Shown in pieces: positions 10,640 to 23,483 of a stretch of DNA of 64,000 nt (its first letter is position 1; each line of letters opens with the position of its first letter). Below the pieces are notes generated by a model. The model was given only the letters and a program-made list of their open reading frames with translations, was not told the DNA's origin and did no database searches. The stretch is from Euglena gracilis (Eukaryota; Euglenida; Euglenophyceae; Euglenales): NCBI GenBank assembly GCA_039621445.1, contig CP154954.1, forward strand, positions 9,240,634 to 9,304,633, given 5' to 3'. A program made the position numbers and the translations under genes.

Positions 10640-12750
10640 TCCTTCAAACACAGCTCAGAAGAGTGGAATTGCCTTGCGCAACCGCTCAATCCAAAAGATT
10701 TCCGGATTTATCACCCGTTTCGGGTGTTTTCGGGTCCCGTTTTTGGATAAACACACGTAACCCACCCCCCCCAATAGAAGCACGGCTTGCAGCGGGCAGC
10801 CGCCTCCAGCCTATTAGGGAGGGGAGGGCTATCTCATATCTTCAAAAAAAAATCCACAACTATTAAATTCGAAGGTTCCAATTTAGAACTAAATTAAGTA
10901 AAAATCGCGAAAGCAGCATTGGACAGCCTTTCAGTCTGCGGATATACTGGGCCTCACATTCTGCTCCCTGGGAACTGGTCGAACAAGATCACAGTATCCA
11001 CCTTACTGCCAGAACAGCCGCTTTTTGAGAACGAATTAAAACGTCAATCACTTGCGAAATTGCAAAAGTCAGGTTTCCATTCTTTGCTTCCATGGTCCCT
11101 GGGATAATAAAAAAGGTCTTTGCTTATAAAAAAAAAAGGTCTTTGCGTTATGTGCCCCAAACCTCGGTTCAAAGCAAGGGATGTGCACTTTTTTAATTGT
11201 TGCCCACCAATTTTGCCTTTTCGTCCACATCCACTGGTTTGAGGGTTCTTGTGGGGGGAAGGCAAAAAAGGCTGTTTCAGAAACCCCAAGGGGTTTTCTG
11301 AAACCCCTAGTTTTTGCCAGTTTGAAAAATAAAAAATGGGGGAAGGTTTTGGGCACGCTCCGAGGTTGCAAGCATCCCCCAAAAAGTCCCAGGAACTGAC
11401 TATTGGCATATTTTCGTGTTTTCCTTCCACACGTTTGTTTGTGATACTTGGGCTGCAAAACATCGTCTCGACCCCCCCCCCGGGGGGTCGTTAAAGAACA
11501 CCCTGATAGGAAGAAAAATTTTCAATGGGGGGGAGGAGGTTGTTAAAAGCGGCAGTGGCCGATTTAAAAAAAACTGAAACAATCCTCTGAAAGAAGTCCA
11601 AAAATGCAAAGGAAAAATTGCAATATGAAATGAGGATCCTGTTTTATGTTCTACCACAAATGTATGCCCTTTGACTTTGGACTTCGGGGGTGTCGCCTAG
11701 AGGATAGGGGAGGTGATGCTTTTTTCCCCGTATTTTTTTCCTTGCCCTATTCCATTTTTTCTTTCCAATCCCCGCTCCTTGCTTGCATTTGCAGTCAGCC
11801 GTCCTTGTCTGATGCCGATGGCGGCTTCTCAACACAAGAACACATCGATACGATCCGGGGTCCAGGGGCCAAAAAAAAGAAGCCTGCTTCAGGGACACCG
11901 TCTCTCAGGGGAGGGGAGGGGGGAGGGGAGGCCAGGGAAGCCAGCGTAGATACCAATGCCTGCGGGCAAGGGGGTTGGGGAAGGCGGCTTGCAGCCGGGG
12001 TGCACCTGGCTTGCTCCGCAGCCCCTGTCATCGGCTGAGGTGGCGGTGCCCCTGAACGCCCCACCTCCGAAAACATAAAAATAAATGGCACCGAGCCATG
12101 AGTTGACCTCCAACCCATAATAAACCGCCTCTCGGAGGGGGATACATGCGGAGTTTCGAGAAAAAAAATGCATAATTTCACAAAAAGCGGAAAGAAGGCG
12201 GCACAAAAAAATTGACGAAAACATTTGGATCACTTTCTTCGTTCTCTGGAGGCCAAATTGGCACACAATGGTGCCCTGGGCAGCCCCCATAAAAGGTTCC
12301 AAGGTGTTGCTGAATGGGTCCACAGCAGCAGGGCCGCTCGATTGACAAATGCAATGCCCGGTCCTGGTGACATGGCAGTGTGACTGGGAAACACTGTCTG
12401 TAGCATGTGCCGATGGCAACAACAATGCCCCCCCCCCCACCGAAAGGAAGTTGGTGCACCACCAGACAATCTGGGGCACATCAGAGTTTGCCTTCTTAAC
12501 AAAAAAAAATCTGAAAACACACCATGCAAAATGTTTGTCCACTCCAACGCCCCCCAACATTCAGCTGCAGCGCAAGGAGTAATGTGGCATTCGCAATGCC
12601 ATCTGCCTCTGATCTCTTTCACCCGATGTAGATGTTGGTTGGAGGGGACAGGTTCAGCTGCACCTGGAAGGGAGAATACCTCAAAAGCAGAAGCATTACA
12701 AATAAGAAAATCATCGATGCGGCAGACGAGGTTTTTGCTGGGAACTGTTC
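10640..12750. other. No recognisable gene
   Basis: Long T-, A- and C-runs and short open frames only. No element ends matched by eye. Confidence 0.35.
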
Positions 12751-12754
12751 ATAC

Positions 12755-12880
12755 CACACTCAAGCCAGCGTGCCAGCCACTCATTCGCCCAGGGTCCCAC
12801 GGCAAGCCGCCAGAGTGGAGCGTGCTGCTGGAAGCATAGGGCTCCCGCGAAGGGGTCAGGTGGTTTGGCGCCCGGAGGGC
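12755..12880 (-). CDS. Exon-like frame, unidentified
   Basis: The minus-strand frame contains PFAGALCFQQHAPLWRLAV and WANEWLARWLECG, ending at a GT donor (GAGTGTG|GTATGA). Third-position G/C is moderately raised. The acceptor is unclear. No family recognised. Confidence 0.25.
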
Positions 12881-12889
12881 GAAGTGGAA

Positions 12890-14730
12890 AAGGGAACGGG
12901 CGTGCCTCTTGGGCGGGTGACCGGTGCCGGCCAACGTGCACACGGCCCATACGGAACGCCACTCACCGGTGCCCGGGGGCCCGAGAAAAGCTTGCTGGCA
13001 CGCTCTCTCCCCCACCGAATAATGTGAATGCGGTAGAATGCCACATAACTCATGAAAAATTGGGCTCTCTTGGCTCTGCTGGCCTTCAACTCCCAATCGG
13101 TTAAGGCACCCTTTGGGGATTTTCCGGCTGACACCCAAATATAAGACACCCCTGGGCTGGCACCTACTTCCTCACATATAAGACACCCCCCCCATGAAAG
13201 ACCTTCCGGAATGAGTGTGGAGCAGCAAGTCTCAAGGCGCGATGAAAATAACCAATGCACGTCCAGTCTACTGCTTTTGGGTGAAGCAGGAGGTCAGAAG
13301 CAACTGCTTTTTGGGTGTAGCAGAACAAGGACGAGAATCTATTATTTTGAACAATAAGAAAGCGACCAATCTGCAAGTGGTGACGAATGCCATTCAGACA
13401 AATGTGCCGGTATTCCTATTTTCCAATTTCTAGAAAACGAGGTAGTTGGAACATGCTGAAAAAAGATCTTTTCATTCCTTCCCTTTCCTGGTCTCCCTGT
13501 ATTTACCATGCTTGAGACAACAACAAAAACAACTGAAGCTTCTGGACACTGCAGCGGGCTGCTGACAAGGCACCCAACCCACTTGGGGACACCATGACTC
13601 AAAAAAAAAGAAATATCTGCAACCTCCTAGCCCAACCTCACCCCCGGCAGAACGAGCCATGCAGCTGAGAGGTCACACCGCCCACCTGAGAGGGACTAAA
13701 AGCGACCACAACTGCTTCTTGGGGACAGGCATCCGGGGGGGGGGGACTTGGGGCACCAAATGAAGGTCAAGCAACACTGTGAAGAACAGTGCTTATGAGA
13801 AAAATATAATTCACTGCTAATTTGTCCATGTCATCATAATTTCTGCTGCTGTGCTGCTGGTGGTGGTGGTGGTAATGTTGGCGGCAGGTGTTGGCGGTTG
13901 GCGGCGGACATCGGTGGAAGGTGCCCCCCCAACTCATTCTCACGAGTCATTTTAAAACAAACCATAGCGGGTGAATGCCTGGAAACAATCCGCAAAACGG
14001 TTGAGATGCCACAGGACATTGGCTTGACGGTGTGTACATAGGTATATACAGGCGATGGTGTCGCGGCCGGTGTGCCGGCAGCCCATTTGGACAGAGGGGA
14101 GAGGCAGGCCATTACCACGTCCACTATTGAGCTGACAGGCATTGGGATGGAAAAGTCAACCATATGTCACCAAATCAGGCTTCGGAAGTTTCCAAAATAT
14201 CAAAAATTCAAAACACACATAAGATAATTCCAACTTGAGCCACCTTTAAAAAAGATGTGTGAGGACCGGGGGGGGTGGCTCTTGGACAAAGGGGGGAGGT
14301 AAGAACTCCATGATATGAAGCAAACAAGATTAACACAAATGGCCACTTTCCATACCATTATTCTTCGCCTCGCTTCGCGTTGGTATTCTGCCCATTCAGC
14401 TGAAAGAATCAAATCTTTGTACCTTTTTTTTGCACAAAATCCCATCAAACATTTCTCCTCCTTGCTTCCCACACTTCTTTCGGTGCAACTGTTTCTTCAA
14501 AACTTGAGCTCCTTTTGCACCTCCTTCCAGCACCTGCGTTCATTCTTTTGCATTTCATTTCTTGTGTGGAACCCTTTCAAGGAATGCCGGTTGGAATCAC
14601 TGCTGACTTTCCAGTGGACTCTCTTCCACCTGCCAATCGGGAATTCGGTCAGATCTTGGCTACCTTGCCTGGTTTCCAGCTGGTGGGTTCCACGAACAAA
14701 CAGCAAAACGAAAGGGAAAAAAAGGCCCGT
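12890..14730. other. No recognisable gene
   Basis: Low-information sequence with a G tract near 13736 and a small GGT-rich repeat near 13855-13880. Confidence 0.35.
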
Positions 14731-14734
14731 GCTT

Positions 14735-14855
14735 GTGGTGTGCGCTCCTGCTGGCAAAGGAGCCACCGCCCGGCCCACGAAAAGGCACACGGGGCCATTT
14801 CCCCCCGCGGCCATCGCGCAGTCCGCCGTCACACACGGCCCCAGGGCTGAACGGG
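14735..14855 (-). CDS. Exon-like frame, unidentified
   Basis: The minus-strand frame contains ALGPCVTADCAMAAGGNGP and LFVGRAVAPLPAGA, with high third-position G/C. Splice sites were not settled and no family is recognised. Confidence 0.22.
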
Positions 14856-15119
14856 AACGCCAGGGGGGGGGATTGTCGACGCCCCACAAGGTGGATGGGG
14901 GGGACCCTTGTGAGCAGAAAAGTGGCTGCGTGCCAAGCTGGGCAAGGGAAGGGCGGCAAGGTTGTACGGGGGGGGGGGACCAAAATTTTCCTCCCTGGCA
15001 CTTCTTGCTGCAGGACATATGGACTTTTCCCCCCGAGCCCTTCAAAGATAGCCGTCGAATTCACGAGTTCAAAGCCCCCAAAATTTTCAAACGATTTTGT
15101 GCTGGCGGTGGCCTTGGCT

Positions 15120-15225
15120 GAGCCCCCCCCCCAGGAGTTCCCCCTCAGTTGCACTCACGCTTCTTGTCTGTTCATGGCCGGCGCTAAATTCGCTTCTGGC
15201 CCAGTTTGCTGTGTCGTGTGGTCCC
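15120..15225 (+). repeat. Dispersed repeat R2, copy 1
   Basis: Shares CTTCTTGTCTGTTCATGGCC, a GGCGCTAAATTCGCTTC block and GGCCCAGTTTGCTGTGT with copies at 15760-16120 and 33570-33720. Confidence 0.75.
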
Positions 15226-15382
15226 TTCAATTGCCCCCCCCCCCCCGGGCCACCTTCAATTGTGGTCTGGGGGGTGCCCTGACGGGGGTGCAGGCGCCAA
15301 AGGACAATTTTGATTTTAGGTAAAAAGAAATGGGGGGACAGGATGGGAAGGTGGGGAGTGTCAGGCCGCCCCGCACCCACAC

Positions 15383-15607
15383 CTGTCTCCTCCCCGGGTT
15401 GTCGACTCCGACGTGACAGGTCCGCCGGCGCCATCCGGGTTGGCCACCGCCCGGCCAGCCCCGGTCGGCCCCGCCGTTGCTATGTACGGGCCGGGGTGTA
15501 CGCGGGGGGCGCTACCCTGCGGCAGCGCCGTCGACGTCCCAGTCGGCTGGCCCAGCAGGGGCGGCGGTGGGGCCCCGGGCGGGTTGGGGGGAGGGGGCAG
15601 GCAGACC
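15383..15607 (-). CDS. Pro/Gly/Ala-rich low-complexity exon
   Basis: Minus-strand frame of about 70 codons, rich in Pro, Gly, Ala and Thr (for example NPPGAPPPPLLGQPTGTS), with almost all third positions G or C. It ends at a donor GAGACAG|GTGTGGG. The acceptor side runs into the C-tract element at 15613-15747, which may have been inserted in or beside the exon or its intron. No domain; low-complexity linker or tail type. Confidence 0.42.
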
Positions 15608-15612
15608 AGGTA

Positions 15613-15747
15613 CCCCCCCCTTGTCGTACGACCGGGTTCCTGCAACCTGTGACCGGGGGGGGGGGGTCATAACACCCCCATAACCTGCAACCTGTGACCG
15701 GGGGGTGGTCGTAAATGAGGGGTGGTCGTACGACTAGGGGGGGGGGG
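15613..15747. mobile_element. TA-flanked C-tract MITE-like element, 135 bp (GTCGTACGAC family)
   Basis: TA at 15611-15612 and 15748-15749. The left end is CCCCCCCCTTGTCGTACGACC and the right end is GGTCGTACGACTAGGGGGGG; the GTCGTACGAC core is itself palindromic. The interior repeats CAACCTGTGACCGGGGG twice. A relative starts at 56810. Confidence 0.75.
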
Positions 15748-15759
15748 TACCTCCCGCAC

Positions 15760-16120
15760 ACCCCCCCCCTGTTGCACTGGGGCTTCTTGTCCGTTCATGG
15801 CCGGCGCCAACTTGGCTTCCGGCCCAGTTTGCGGTGTGCCCTGAAATGGGCACAAATTGGCCGAAAAATGGCCGTAACTCGGGCTAAACGAAGAGTTGGG
15901 GGAAAAGGAAACCATGGTTGGATAGGGCATTCCAAGGGCTTCATTTTTGCTTTCCGGACATTTTCTTTGATTTTGCTTCACTGTCAAGACATTTTGGAAA
16001 AACTGATTTTTTTGACCCAAAAACGGCCCAAAAAACGGTGAGTGGCCAGGCCTTACACCAGTGCTCTTGTGTTGCTCCCCCTGGCCGGGGGAGCAACTCA
16101 GGTGGAATTCCAGCGCTGTG
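15760..16120 (+). repeat. Dispersed repeat R2, copy 2
   Basis: Begins GTTGCACTGGGGCTTCTTGT, continues TTCATGGCCGGCGCCAAC and GGCCCAGTTTGCGGTGTG. After a unique middle it has GTGAGTGGCCAGG (16038) and GCCGGGGGAGCAACTC, which recur at 33636-33700. Confidence 0.75.
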
Positions 16121-16599
16121 GGGACATGCACTCACCTTGCGTGGTTGGTGTGGTTCCCGTGGGTGGGTCAACACCCTTGCCTTCGCCCCCCCCCCCCCAG
16201 CGCTGGACCCGGGGGCTGAAGGTAATGATTGGCATGACTGAAAGGAAAGGCCGAGGGGACCACTTTAGGGGGCCAAGTGTGTGTGCATGGTAAGATTAAA
16301 TAAAGATAAAATAAAAATTATAAAATATAAAATGAAGATAAGTAAAAAATTCTTGACATGCGCACTTGGAGGGCCGTGCGCAAAACAAGCCAGAAACCTT
16401 AAAATGGGGATCAAGATCGCGAGTGAAGGCTGGAGGCCAACTTTAGGGGGACCAAGTTTACATGTAAGGAGGGGGCAAGTCCGGGGGGGAGGGGCCTCAA
16501 ATGGGGGAGCAGGGAATGCTGGACTTGTCCAACCAATGAAAAAAAGACGGCAAAATTAGCGGGAAAATCCGGACACAAAAAAGGGTGCTGTTTAGCGAC

Positions 16600-16720
16600 G
16601 CAGGGAGGTCCAGCTCAGGGGCTGGGAAAAGGCAGCTGAGTGAGTGACTGGGTGGGCTGAATCCCCCTGTCCCTTCTGTGGGGGTCCACAGCTGAAACTA
16701 GGCCCGACCAAGGGGTCGAA
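16600..16720 (+). repeat. Dispersed repeat R1 (CTGGCTGG family), copy
   Basis: GGAGGTCCAGCTCAGGGGCTGG through GGGGTCGAAC. Shares its layout with copies at 22206-22335, 27325-27445, 30480-30640, 31275-31400 and, reversed, 38905-39000 and 39230-39372. Confidence 0.6.
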
Positions 16721-16729
16721 CTATATGGA

Positions 16730-18780
16730 AAAAAAGTAACAAACTGCGAAAACCCTGGGGAAAAAACTGCCTGTGATGCAAAAAAAAAGTTCTTCCACCA
16801 AAAATTTAAGCTTCTGGGACAAATTTTCGCCTATTTTAACCCGTTTTTTTAATCATTTGTAGACTCATCAGCAGACACGTTGCTATTTTTTAAAAAAGCA
16901 AGTTGTAATGTGAACAAAACCAAAATTTCCACATTTAATTCTGAATGTGCGTTCAAGGGATGCTGGGGCAGGATGGAGCACGAACTTTGAACGCCTTCTG
17001 TCCCAAAGCCTGCTGCTTGTAAGGGAAAAACCACCCGAGGGTAACAGTGGGGCGGGGCAGAAAAGGGGGTCAGAAGGGAAGACAGCTGGCATCGAGGCGA
17101 GGTCAGAAAGCCGCCCACAACGGTGCGATGGGTGTGCTGGTCGGGGTGGGGTGAGAGGAGGAGGAGGCTGGCTGGGGGGAAGGGGGGCTTGAAATGATGG
17201 CCCATTGGAGGGAGGCCTGCCATGTACCCCCCGGAGGGGGCTTAAAATTCAGCCTGGGCGCAATCTGAAGGAAATGAGATGGGAGCACAAAAGTGCCAAA
17301 AAAAATAGGACACCCAAAATCAAACTCATATACTTCAGCAATTTGAAAGTTTATTTTCATTTGCTGATTTGATATTTAGTAATCTTAAAACAAAGAAATC
17401 AAAAATTATGAATTGAAATATGAAATAAACAAAAGATAAATAACTCATCTTACAAAATATGTCAACGAGCAAAACAAGGCACACCCATCAATGCAGAGGC
17501 AGAGGATAAAAAAGGTTAACAATAAGGTCAGCAATAACCAAAGATGGCACGCTGGGAGGGCGTTGGAAACTTGGCAACCGGTGCAATCCGAGAATCCTCT
17601 GTTTCATTGACATACACACAGAAAGAGAAATATTCCAATCCTGGGAAATTGTTGCAATGCACGACGCAGATGATAATCACTTCAGTAGGGTCAATGGACC
17701 AGGGAAAGGAAACAATTTGTAGGTTGAGTGGCGAAAGACATATTCCCGGTAGGATTTCAGGAGCCAGCCACACCCCTTGTATGAACCAGGTCCCAAAAAA
17801 CCCACCGACCAGCAGTCCACCCTTTCCAACCTGTGGGACCAACCTGGAACAGGAAAATGACGTGGGAGGTGGCAAAAGTAAGCAGGCAAATTTAAAAACA
17901 AAGTTTTAGTCTTGCAACCCCATGAGCCGGCACTTGACCATTTCGGCAGCCCACATCCGCCCTGCAGAATCCCGAAACTACTCCAAAACTCAGAAAACAA
18001 TTGTTCAGAATTTTCGGCTCAAATAATAGCGGCCGCGCTGTACCCTTTGCATCGTCGGAACAAACGCCGACCGTCGTCACGTAGCCATCGAATTAGGCAT
18101 CAACAATGAGGAAGCAGGTCAGTCCGGGAGAAGGCGGGGTCAGCAGGGGCTGAGGCGCACCGTTGCTGACTGGTCGTTTCCCCACTTCCAAAGCAAAGTC
18201 AGTCACTTCTCGCACCAGTCACTCACTTCAAACTCTTTTGGGGGAAGTCCCAGTCACTCAGACCACTCAGACGCCAGCGCCTTTCATTTCCGACTATTGG
18301 CGAGCCATGCCTGATTGCATTTTCGCGAATGACTGATTGGTTGTTTTTTTTGGCTCCAGCCCCCCCCCCCGGGATGGGGAGCATATTTAGGCATTGGAGT
18401 CAGACACACACACACACAAAAGCAGGGTTGATGAGAAGGCCACACTGGTGGGGCTGATGAAACCCCCATCCACAATGGAAACACCCAAGGAATTTTTGAC
18501 CTCAAAATCAACGAGGGTGGTGCGGGGGGGGGGTCCTCCACCCACCAAAAAACACCATTTGGTTCTGGCACAGAGCAATGGACGGGCTGAGGGAAAGCCA
18601 AGACCGGCGTGGGGGCACCCCTGGGGCACTCCGGGAAGTATGAAAAGGGAGAGGGGGGCCCCTCTGGCTCGGCTTTGCTCCAGCCGGGGGTCAGGGGGCT
18701 ATTTAATGGCATAACGGCGGCTGGGCTGCGGCCTCTGGTAACATGGTGAGAAATCTTGAAGCAGCTGTGTGGGCCTAAAG
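16730..18780. other. No recognisable gene
   Basis: Contains an AT-rich part at 17280-17520 and a C-rich part at 16960-17230; no exon with convincing codon bias and splice sites. Confidence 0.35.
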
Positions 18781-18787
18781 TGCGTAA

Positions 18788-19045
18788 GCACACACACACA
18801 CACACACACACACACATGCACACACACACACATGCACGCACATACACACACGACGTGCACACCACACGCGCACACACACACGCACACGCACACGCACACG
18901 CACACGCACACGCACACGCACACGCACACGCACACGCACATGCACACACCAGCACGCACGCAGACACGCATACACACACCCACACGCACGCAGACACACA
19001 TGCACGCACGCACGCACGCACACGCGCGCATGCACACACACAAAG
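18788..19045. repeat. (CA)n / (CACG)n compound microsatellite
   Basis: Alternating purine-pyrimidine tract of CA and CG dinucleotides, about 260 bp. It produces long false open frames on both strands. Confidence 0.95.
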
Positions 19046-19049
19046 TGAA

Positions 19050-20540
19050 GGTGCCATGCCCGTGTATGCATATGAGAGCACGCATGTACATAAAAGGACC
19101 AAAACCATTCCCACCAGCAGTGGCATCACACCCTTTGTGCATTCACCCAGGCGCCGTTAAAGAACTGCTCTAACGCAGTCACGATGATGGTAGTCACCAT
19201 ACCTCCTCCGGCGAAAGTTTCTTACCTGCCAAATACGACCCGACTGCTTTCTTTCGTAATACTTCATCCAACCACAAAAAGGTGGAAGCAAAAAAGGAGA
19301 AAAACTGAACAAGGTTGGACAAATTCAAAAAAAAAATTGGGAAACAAAAAGGAAAACTACATGCGGTCGACATAAACATCTGTCATTCAGTCTGGTCATA
19401 TCAGCAGCTTTGAAACTGTGTACTGAGAATTTTGGTTGTGGATAGACAACTAACTTGGATGAAGCCAGCCCAATAATTTGAAAAATTTTGAACACAACCA
19501 GCAATATAAACAACAAACAGGTTTCATTTACCCCCCACCCAAAAAACTTGATTAACAAATGTTTCTCTTGCACCAACACAAAAGGAGTGGCCGGCTACCA
19601 AAGGCCGCATGGAAAGGGTCTTTCCCACCAACCAGGGACGTGTTCAACACGTGGTGGACGTGTGACCCAGGCTGAGGAACGCTCCGAACAAGGAATAGCC
19701 CTATTTAATGAGTTCACGTGTGTTTTTCCAGAAAAAAAAACCAACGCCAGAGAATTGGGTGAGATGATGAATGGGAGAAACAAGATAAGCAATCCAATAG
19801 ATGATGACAATGACGATGATGATGTCTGGGTATCCTGTCGATGCAGATGAAAATGCTGTCCTGGATCTCGGAGTGGATGTCGGGTGATCTTTTGCGGGTA
19901 TTGCCCAGCGTGGGATCAACGGCAGATGGACCGCGGGCTAACGCTGTTGAGATGTGAGCGCACAAGTTCTTACCAACCCGGGGGGGTCACTTCCACACTT
20001 CCAAAACCCAGTCATTCATGCTGGGGGAAAAAACAAAATCAGGCCCCCGGGGGGGTCAGGCAGTAGTGACAGAGGGTTTGCATGGACGTGCGACAGCCGG
20101 GGCCACGGCGGGTGGGGGGGGGGGAGGGGGTCGTCGCCGTCGAGGCCCGGGCAGGGCCGTGGGGCGGTGGGCGCTGACGGATCGCCCGGCACGCCGCACC
20201 GGAGACCTTCCCCCCGGAGGGCAGTGTGGCTGGGGAGGCCGGATGGGGTCGGAGGGGTGGGGAGGGGGCTGGTTGGGCCGGGGGCTGGGGGGGGGGGGGA
20301 GGGGCAGAATGGGAACCGGAGCGAGGGGATTGGGGTTTGGGGACATTGTTGCGGCTTGCAAAGCGATCCGGGACCCGGCGCTCTCAAGCACCGGCAACAT
20401 AGCCTGACAGAATTGACAAAAACACTGCCCCGGAAATGGGCGCCAGCGGGAGGCAAACAGCCATAACCCTCCATATTAGCCGTGCACATTAGCCGTAAAG
20501 TTAGGCCTAAGGTTTCAGCCGCATTCCATCAATAAGGCCC
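19050..20540. other. No clear gene; GC-rich block at 20100-20360
   Basis: 20100-20360 is very GC-rich with open frames on both strands that are mostly Pro, Gly and Arg. No frame stands out, so no gene is called. 19050-20090 holds short open frames only. Confidence 0.3.
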
Positions 20541-20546
20541 TGCCTA

Positions 20547-20784
20547 CCCCCCCCCCCGGGAAACTGTCACCTGACAGGTTGGCCAGTACCGGGGACCCTG
20601 ACAACTTCCTATCATGACAGGTTGGCCGGTACCAGGGACCCCGACAATTTCCCGGGTAGGGCATTTCAAGGGAAAGTCAATAAAAAAAATGACCCTGACA
20701 GGTTGGCCGGTACCGGGGACCCTGACAGTTTCCCGGGCGGGAGCCTGACAGGTTCTCGGGCATGACAGTTTCCCGGGGGGGGGG
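20547..20784. mobile_element. TA-flanked C-tract element, 238 bp (GGGAAACTGTC family, copy 1)
   Basis: TA at 20545-20546 and 20785-20786. The left end is a C tract followed by GGGAAACTGTC; the right end is GACAGTTTCCC followed by a G tract. The interior has three copies of TGACAGGTTGGCCRGTACC spaced through the element. Family members: 38184-38349 and, partial, 63913-64000. Confidence 0.8.
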
Positions 20785-20852
20785 TACCCTATTCCATCCA
20801 AAACACAAAATACATCCTTATGCCAGGTTCATTATTCGCTAGCCTGCCATCT

Positions 20853-20905
20853 TCCTATCTATCCAATCTATCCTATCTATCCAATCTATCCACCAATCTA
20901 TCGAC
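20853..20905. repeat. CTATCCAAT-type short tandem repeat
   Basis: Imperfect units of CTATC and CTATCCAAT. Confidence 0.8.
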
Positions 20906-21418
20906 CTACCTAGCGATCCGTCGGCCTATTTCTCTACACGCAATTTGTTTCCCCCAGCCCAAGACTCCGAAGTCCATGAAAAACCACAACACCAGTCCAA
21001 CCTTCTTGCTTGGTGAATTGCCGAGTTGGTGCCAGTGGGTCGGGGTGATCCTTCTGACATTCCCATTCTGGCCGGAAGGGTGGGGGGGGATTGTAGGTGA
21101 TGCTGATAGGTGGCGACACCAGCAATGGGCTTGGGGTATAGTTTTTTCGGTGACTGTTTTAAAATTGCTGAAAAACATTGTACCCAGGAAATGATTAGGA
21201 GTGGGCATGGGAATAAGAAGGTGGATGTGGATAGAGGTTTGGGCAGGGCAAGGAGCTCCATATCCATATCCAACAGTGAACATTCTAAGGAAGGCAGGGG
21301 GACTACAACGTACAACACGGACTCTCGAAAAATCTATGCAGAAAAATGCAGAAAAATGTCAAAAAAACCCAATTAAATCAAAAAAAGTTGCATGCAAACT
21401 TTTTTAGGAGTTCCCCGG

Positions 21419-21505
21419 GGATGTAAACCCCCCCACCTATAAATCCCCCACGTATAAACCCCCCCCCCTCGGGCTGACCAACCAAACCGGGACCTATAAC
21501 CCCCC
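21419..21505. repeat. C-tract repeat cluster with one TA-type end
   Basis: Begins TA then AACCCCCCC, with repeated ACCTATAAA / ACGTATAAACC / ACCTATAACCC units. It resembles the left end of the C-tract elements, but no matching G-tract right end was found nearby. Confidence 0.4.
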
Positions 21506-21509
21506 CGGG

Positions 21510-22205
21510 AAGAAAAATGAAAACCGCCGGGGACTTTTTTCGGCCGCAAACCACCCAAAAACGGATTTTTTGGCAATTTTTTGAGACCGACCATCATCGA
21601 AAATGCCTTTTTTGAACTTGGAAATTTTGCATCTCATGGGGGATTTTTTCGTCAGGCAACATCATATTGATATGCATTTGATTCACTTTTGGGAACATAC
21701 TGATTTTGAAAAGAATTTTGTTGGCCAAAACATCCAAAATGAAAAAACTTGACACAACGTTTGGTTTCAGAGAAAAAAAAGGGCTGAAATGTGGAATTTT
21801 TAAGTCTGGAAAAAAAAAGATTAAAATCATTTCTTCCACGTCTGAAAAAAAAATTTCAAGCAAACATTGCAAACTCGCCAGGAAAGAGAACAAAAAAACC
21901 ACAAAAATACACAAAAAGAAACCACAAAACCAATTTTGCCGAAATAAAAAAAATAACAAAACCGCGACCCCCCAGAAAGGTCGGGGTCACTCCCTGCTGC
22001 AGAACAAAGTTCTCAACGCTCACAAAATGCAGGCTTCTGATACATATTAAGCGCCGATGTGGGCATTATGGCAGTATGACTGATGTTTCCTGGCCGCACC
22101 ATACCTTGCTTGCGGGGTTTGGGGGGGGGCACTGACACACCGCATTATGCAATTAGAGTTTCCAGATGTGCACATGTGTGCATGCATCCTCAGCAGGGCG
22201 TTGGT
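21510..22205. other. No recognisable gene; A-rich
   Basis: A-rich stretch at 21700-21960, giving Lys-rich false frames. Confidence 0.35.
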
Positions 22206-22335
22206 TAAGGAACCCCCCGGGGTCCAGCTCAGAGGCTGGAAAATTTGGGCTGGCTGGAAAAAGGCTGCTGGCTGACCCCCCTCCCTCCCCATAGAGGGGT
22301 CTCGGGCTGGAGCTGGCCCAACCCAGGTCGAACGG
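22206..22335 (+). repeat. Dispersed repeat R1, copy
   Basis: TTAAGGAACCCCCCGGGG, GGTCCAGCTC, GGGCTGGCTGGAAAAAGGC, TGCTGGCTGACCCC and CCAGGTCGAACGG in the same order as the other R1 copies. Confidence 0.75.
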
Positions 22336-22554
22336 AGTGCCAAAAAAAATGAAATTACAAAAATGCCAAAAAAAACTACTAATTGGAATTGGATTGCGTG
22401 CCTGAGTCCACAGGCCTGGGGCAGTCCATAACAGGTGGTCTTCGCTGAAAAGAAAAGGCAAACATCCCCCTTGGACTGCTCTGGTTTGCACGGGTGGCAA
22501 CCACCAATCCTGGACTCACAGGAAGGGTTTCCATTCGCCCCCCCAACCTCAGGG

Positions 22555-22720
22555 CTAACCAACAGACACGTCGGGAAGCCCACCGCCAGGACGTGTCACC
22601 GCCTGTTGTTCGGGGGACCAGGACGGAGAGGTGTAGGCCCGACCTAGGGCGGGGGGAACAGCGAGGGGTCCGCCGCACCCCCATCGCTGAGGTCCCCACG
22701 AAGTGGAGCGCGGGCAGAAC
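22555..22720 (-). CDS. Exon-like frame, unidentified
   Basis: The minus-strand frame around PALHFVGTSAMGVRRTP and GLHLSVLVPRTTGGD has high third-position G/C, and a CCTCAG|CG acceptor is possible inside it. No family recognised. Confidence 0.22.
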
Positions 22721-23128
22721 CCCCCGGGGGGGGGGGGGACGCCATTCTTAATTACCAAACGTGAAGTAGTGGTCATACCAATTGTAGTAATGCCAAGAAA
22801 TAGCACCAATGAGCCAGAGCGGGATAGCAGGCACTATGACAGTGCTGTGTCTCAAGTTGCAAAGTAGCCACCAACCATTCCCCCACTTAGAATCCCCCTT
22901 CGCACCCTTCGTCTGACCAACCCAGAGCCTATGTGTCCGTTCCCACACGCATCTACAGAAGAAAATAGCGGGTTGCAGCTGGGGGTGAAATAAAAGAGGT
23001 GAACACCAGGATGATATTGATATCTGATATCAATCTAATATTGGGGGTCCACTGTCAAACTTGTAGGCATACACATGAAGAAAAAAAACACAGCAATCTC
23101 TCACCAAATCAGGCTCAAGAGCTCCTAC

Positions 23129-23373
23129 CAGGCTTCTTTTTAAGACCCCCGGGGGGGGGTCCCCCCCCACCCACCCAGGGTGGCGCGAGACCCCCCCCCC
23201 GGGGGGGACCCCCCAAAATCGGGCCCGTTAAAGGCAATTTTCAAAAAATTTCGGCGCTTAGCCGAAAATATACCCAGCGCCTCCGGCGTGGGACCCCCCC
23301 CCCGGGGGGGTCCGGCCCGGACCCACCCACCCACCCCCCCCCCGGGGGGGTCTCCTGACTTGAAAAGAAGCCT
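23129..23373. mobile_element. Fold-back element with CCAGGCTTCTTTT ends
   Basis: The left end is CCAGGCTTCTTTTTAAGA and then C/G tracts; the right end is C/G tracts, a short GTCTCCTGACTT spacer and GAAAAGAAGCCTGG, which is the inverted repeat. The interior is almost entirely CCCCC/GGGGG blocks around a core CGGGCCCGTTAAAGGC. No coding capacity; no clear target-site duplication. Confidence 0.6.
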
Positions 23374-23483
23374 GGCTCCGACGTTGTCTGAATTTTCGAC
23401 ACATATCACGAAAGCACACACATACACACACAAAAGGCTCTCCGAGAAGATGACCTTTAAAAGAAAAACGGTAGGGGGGAGTT

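Noticed and set aside
18284-19173. Long His/Thr and Cys/Val frames on both strands
   Set aside because: Artefact of the CA/CG microsatellite.
23129-23373. Membership of the TA/C-tract superfamily
   Set aside because: Has C/G tracts inside, but its ends are CCAGGCTTC and it is not bounded by TA, so it is listed as a separate fold-back element.
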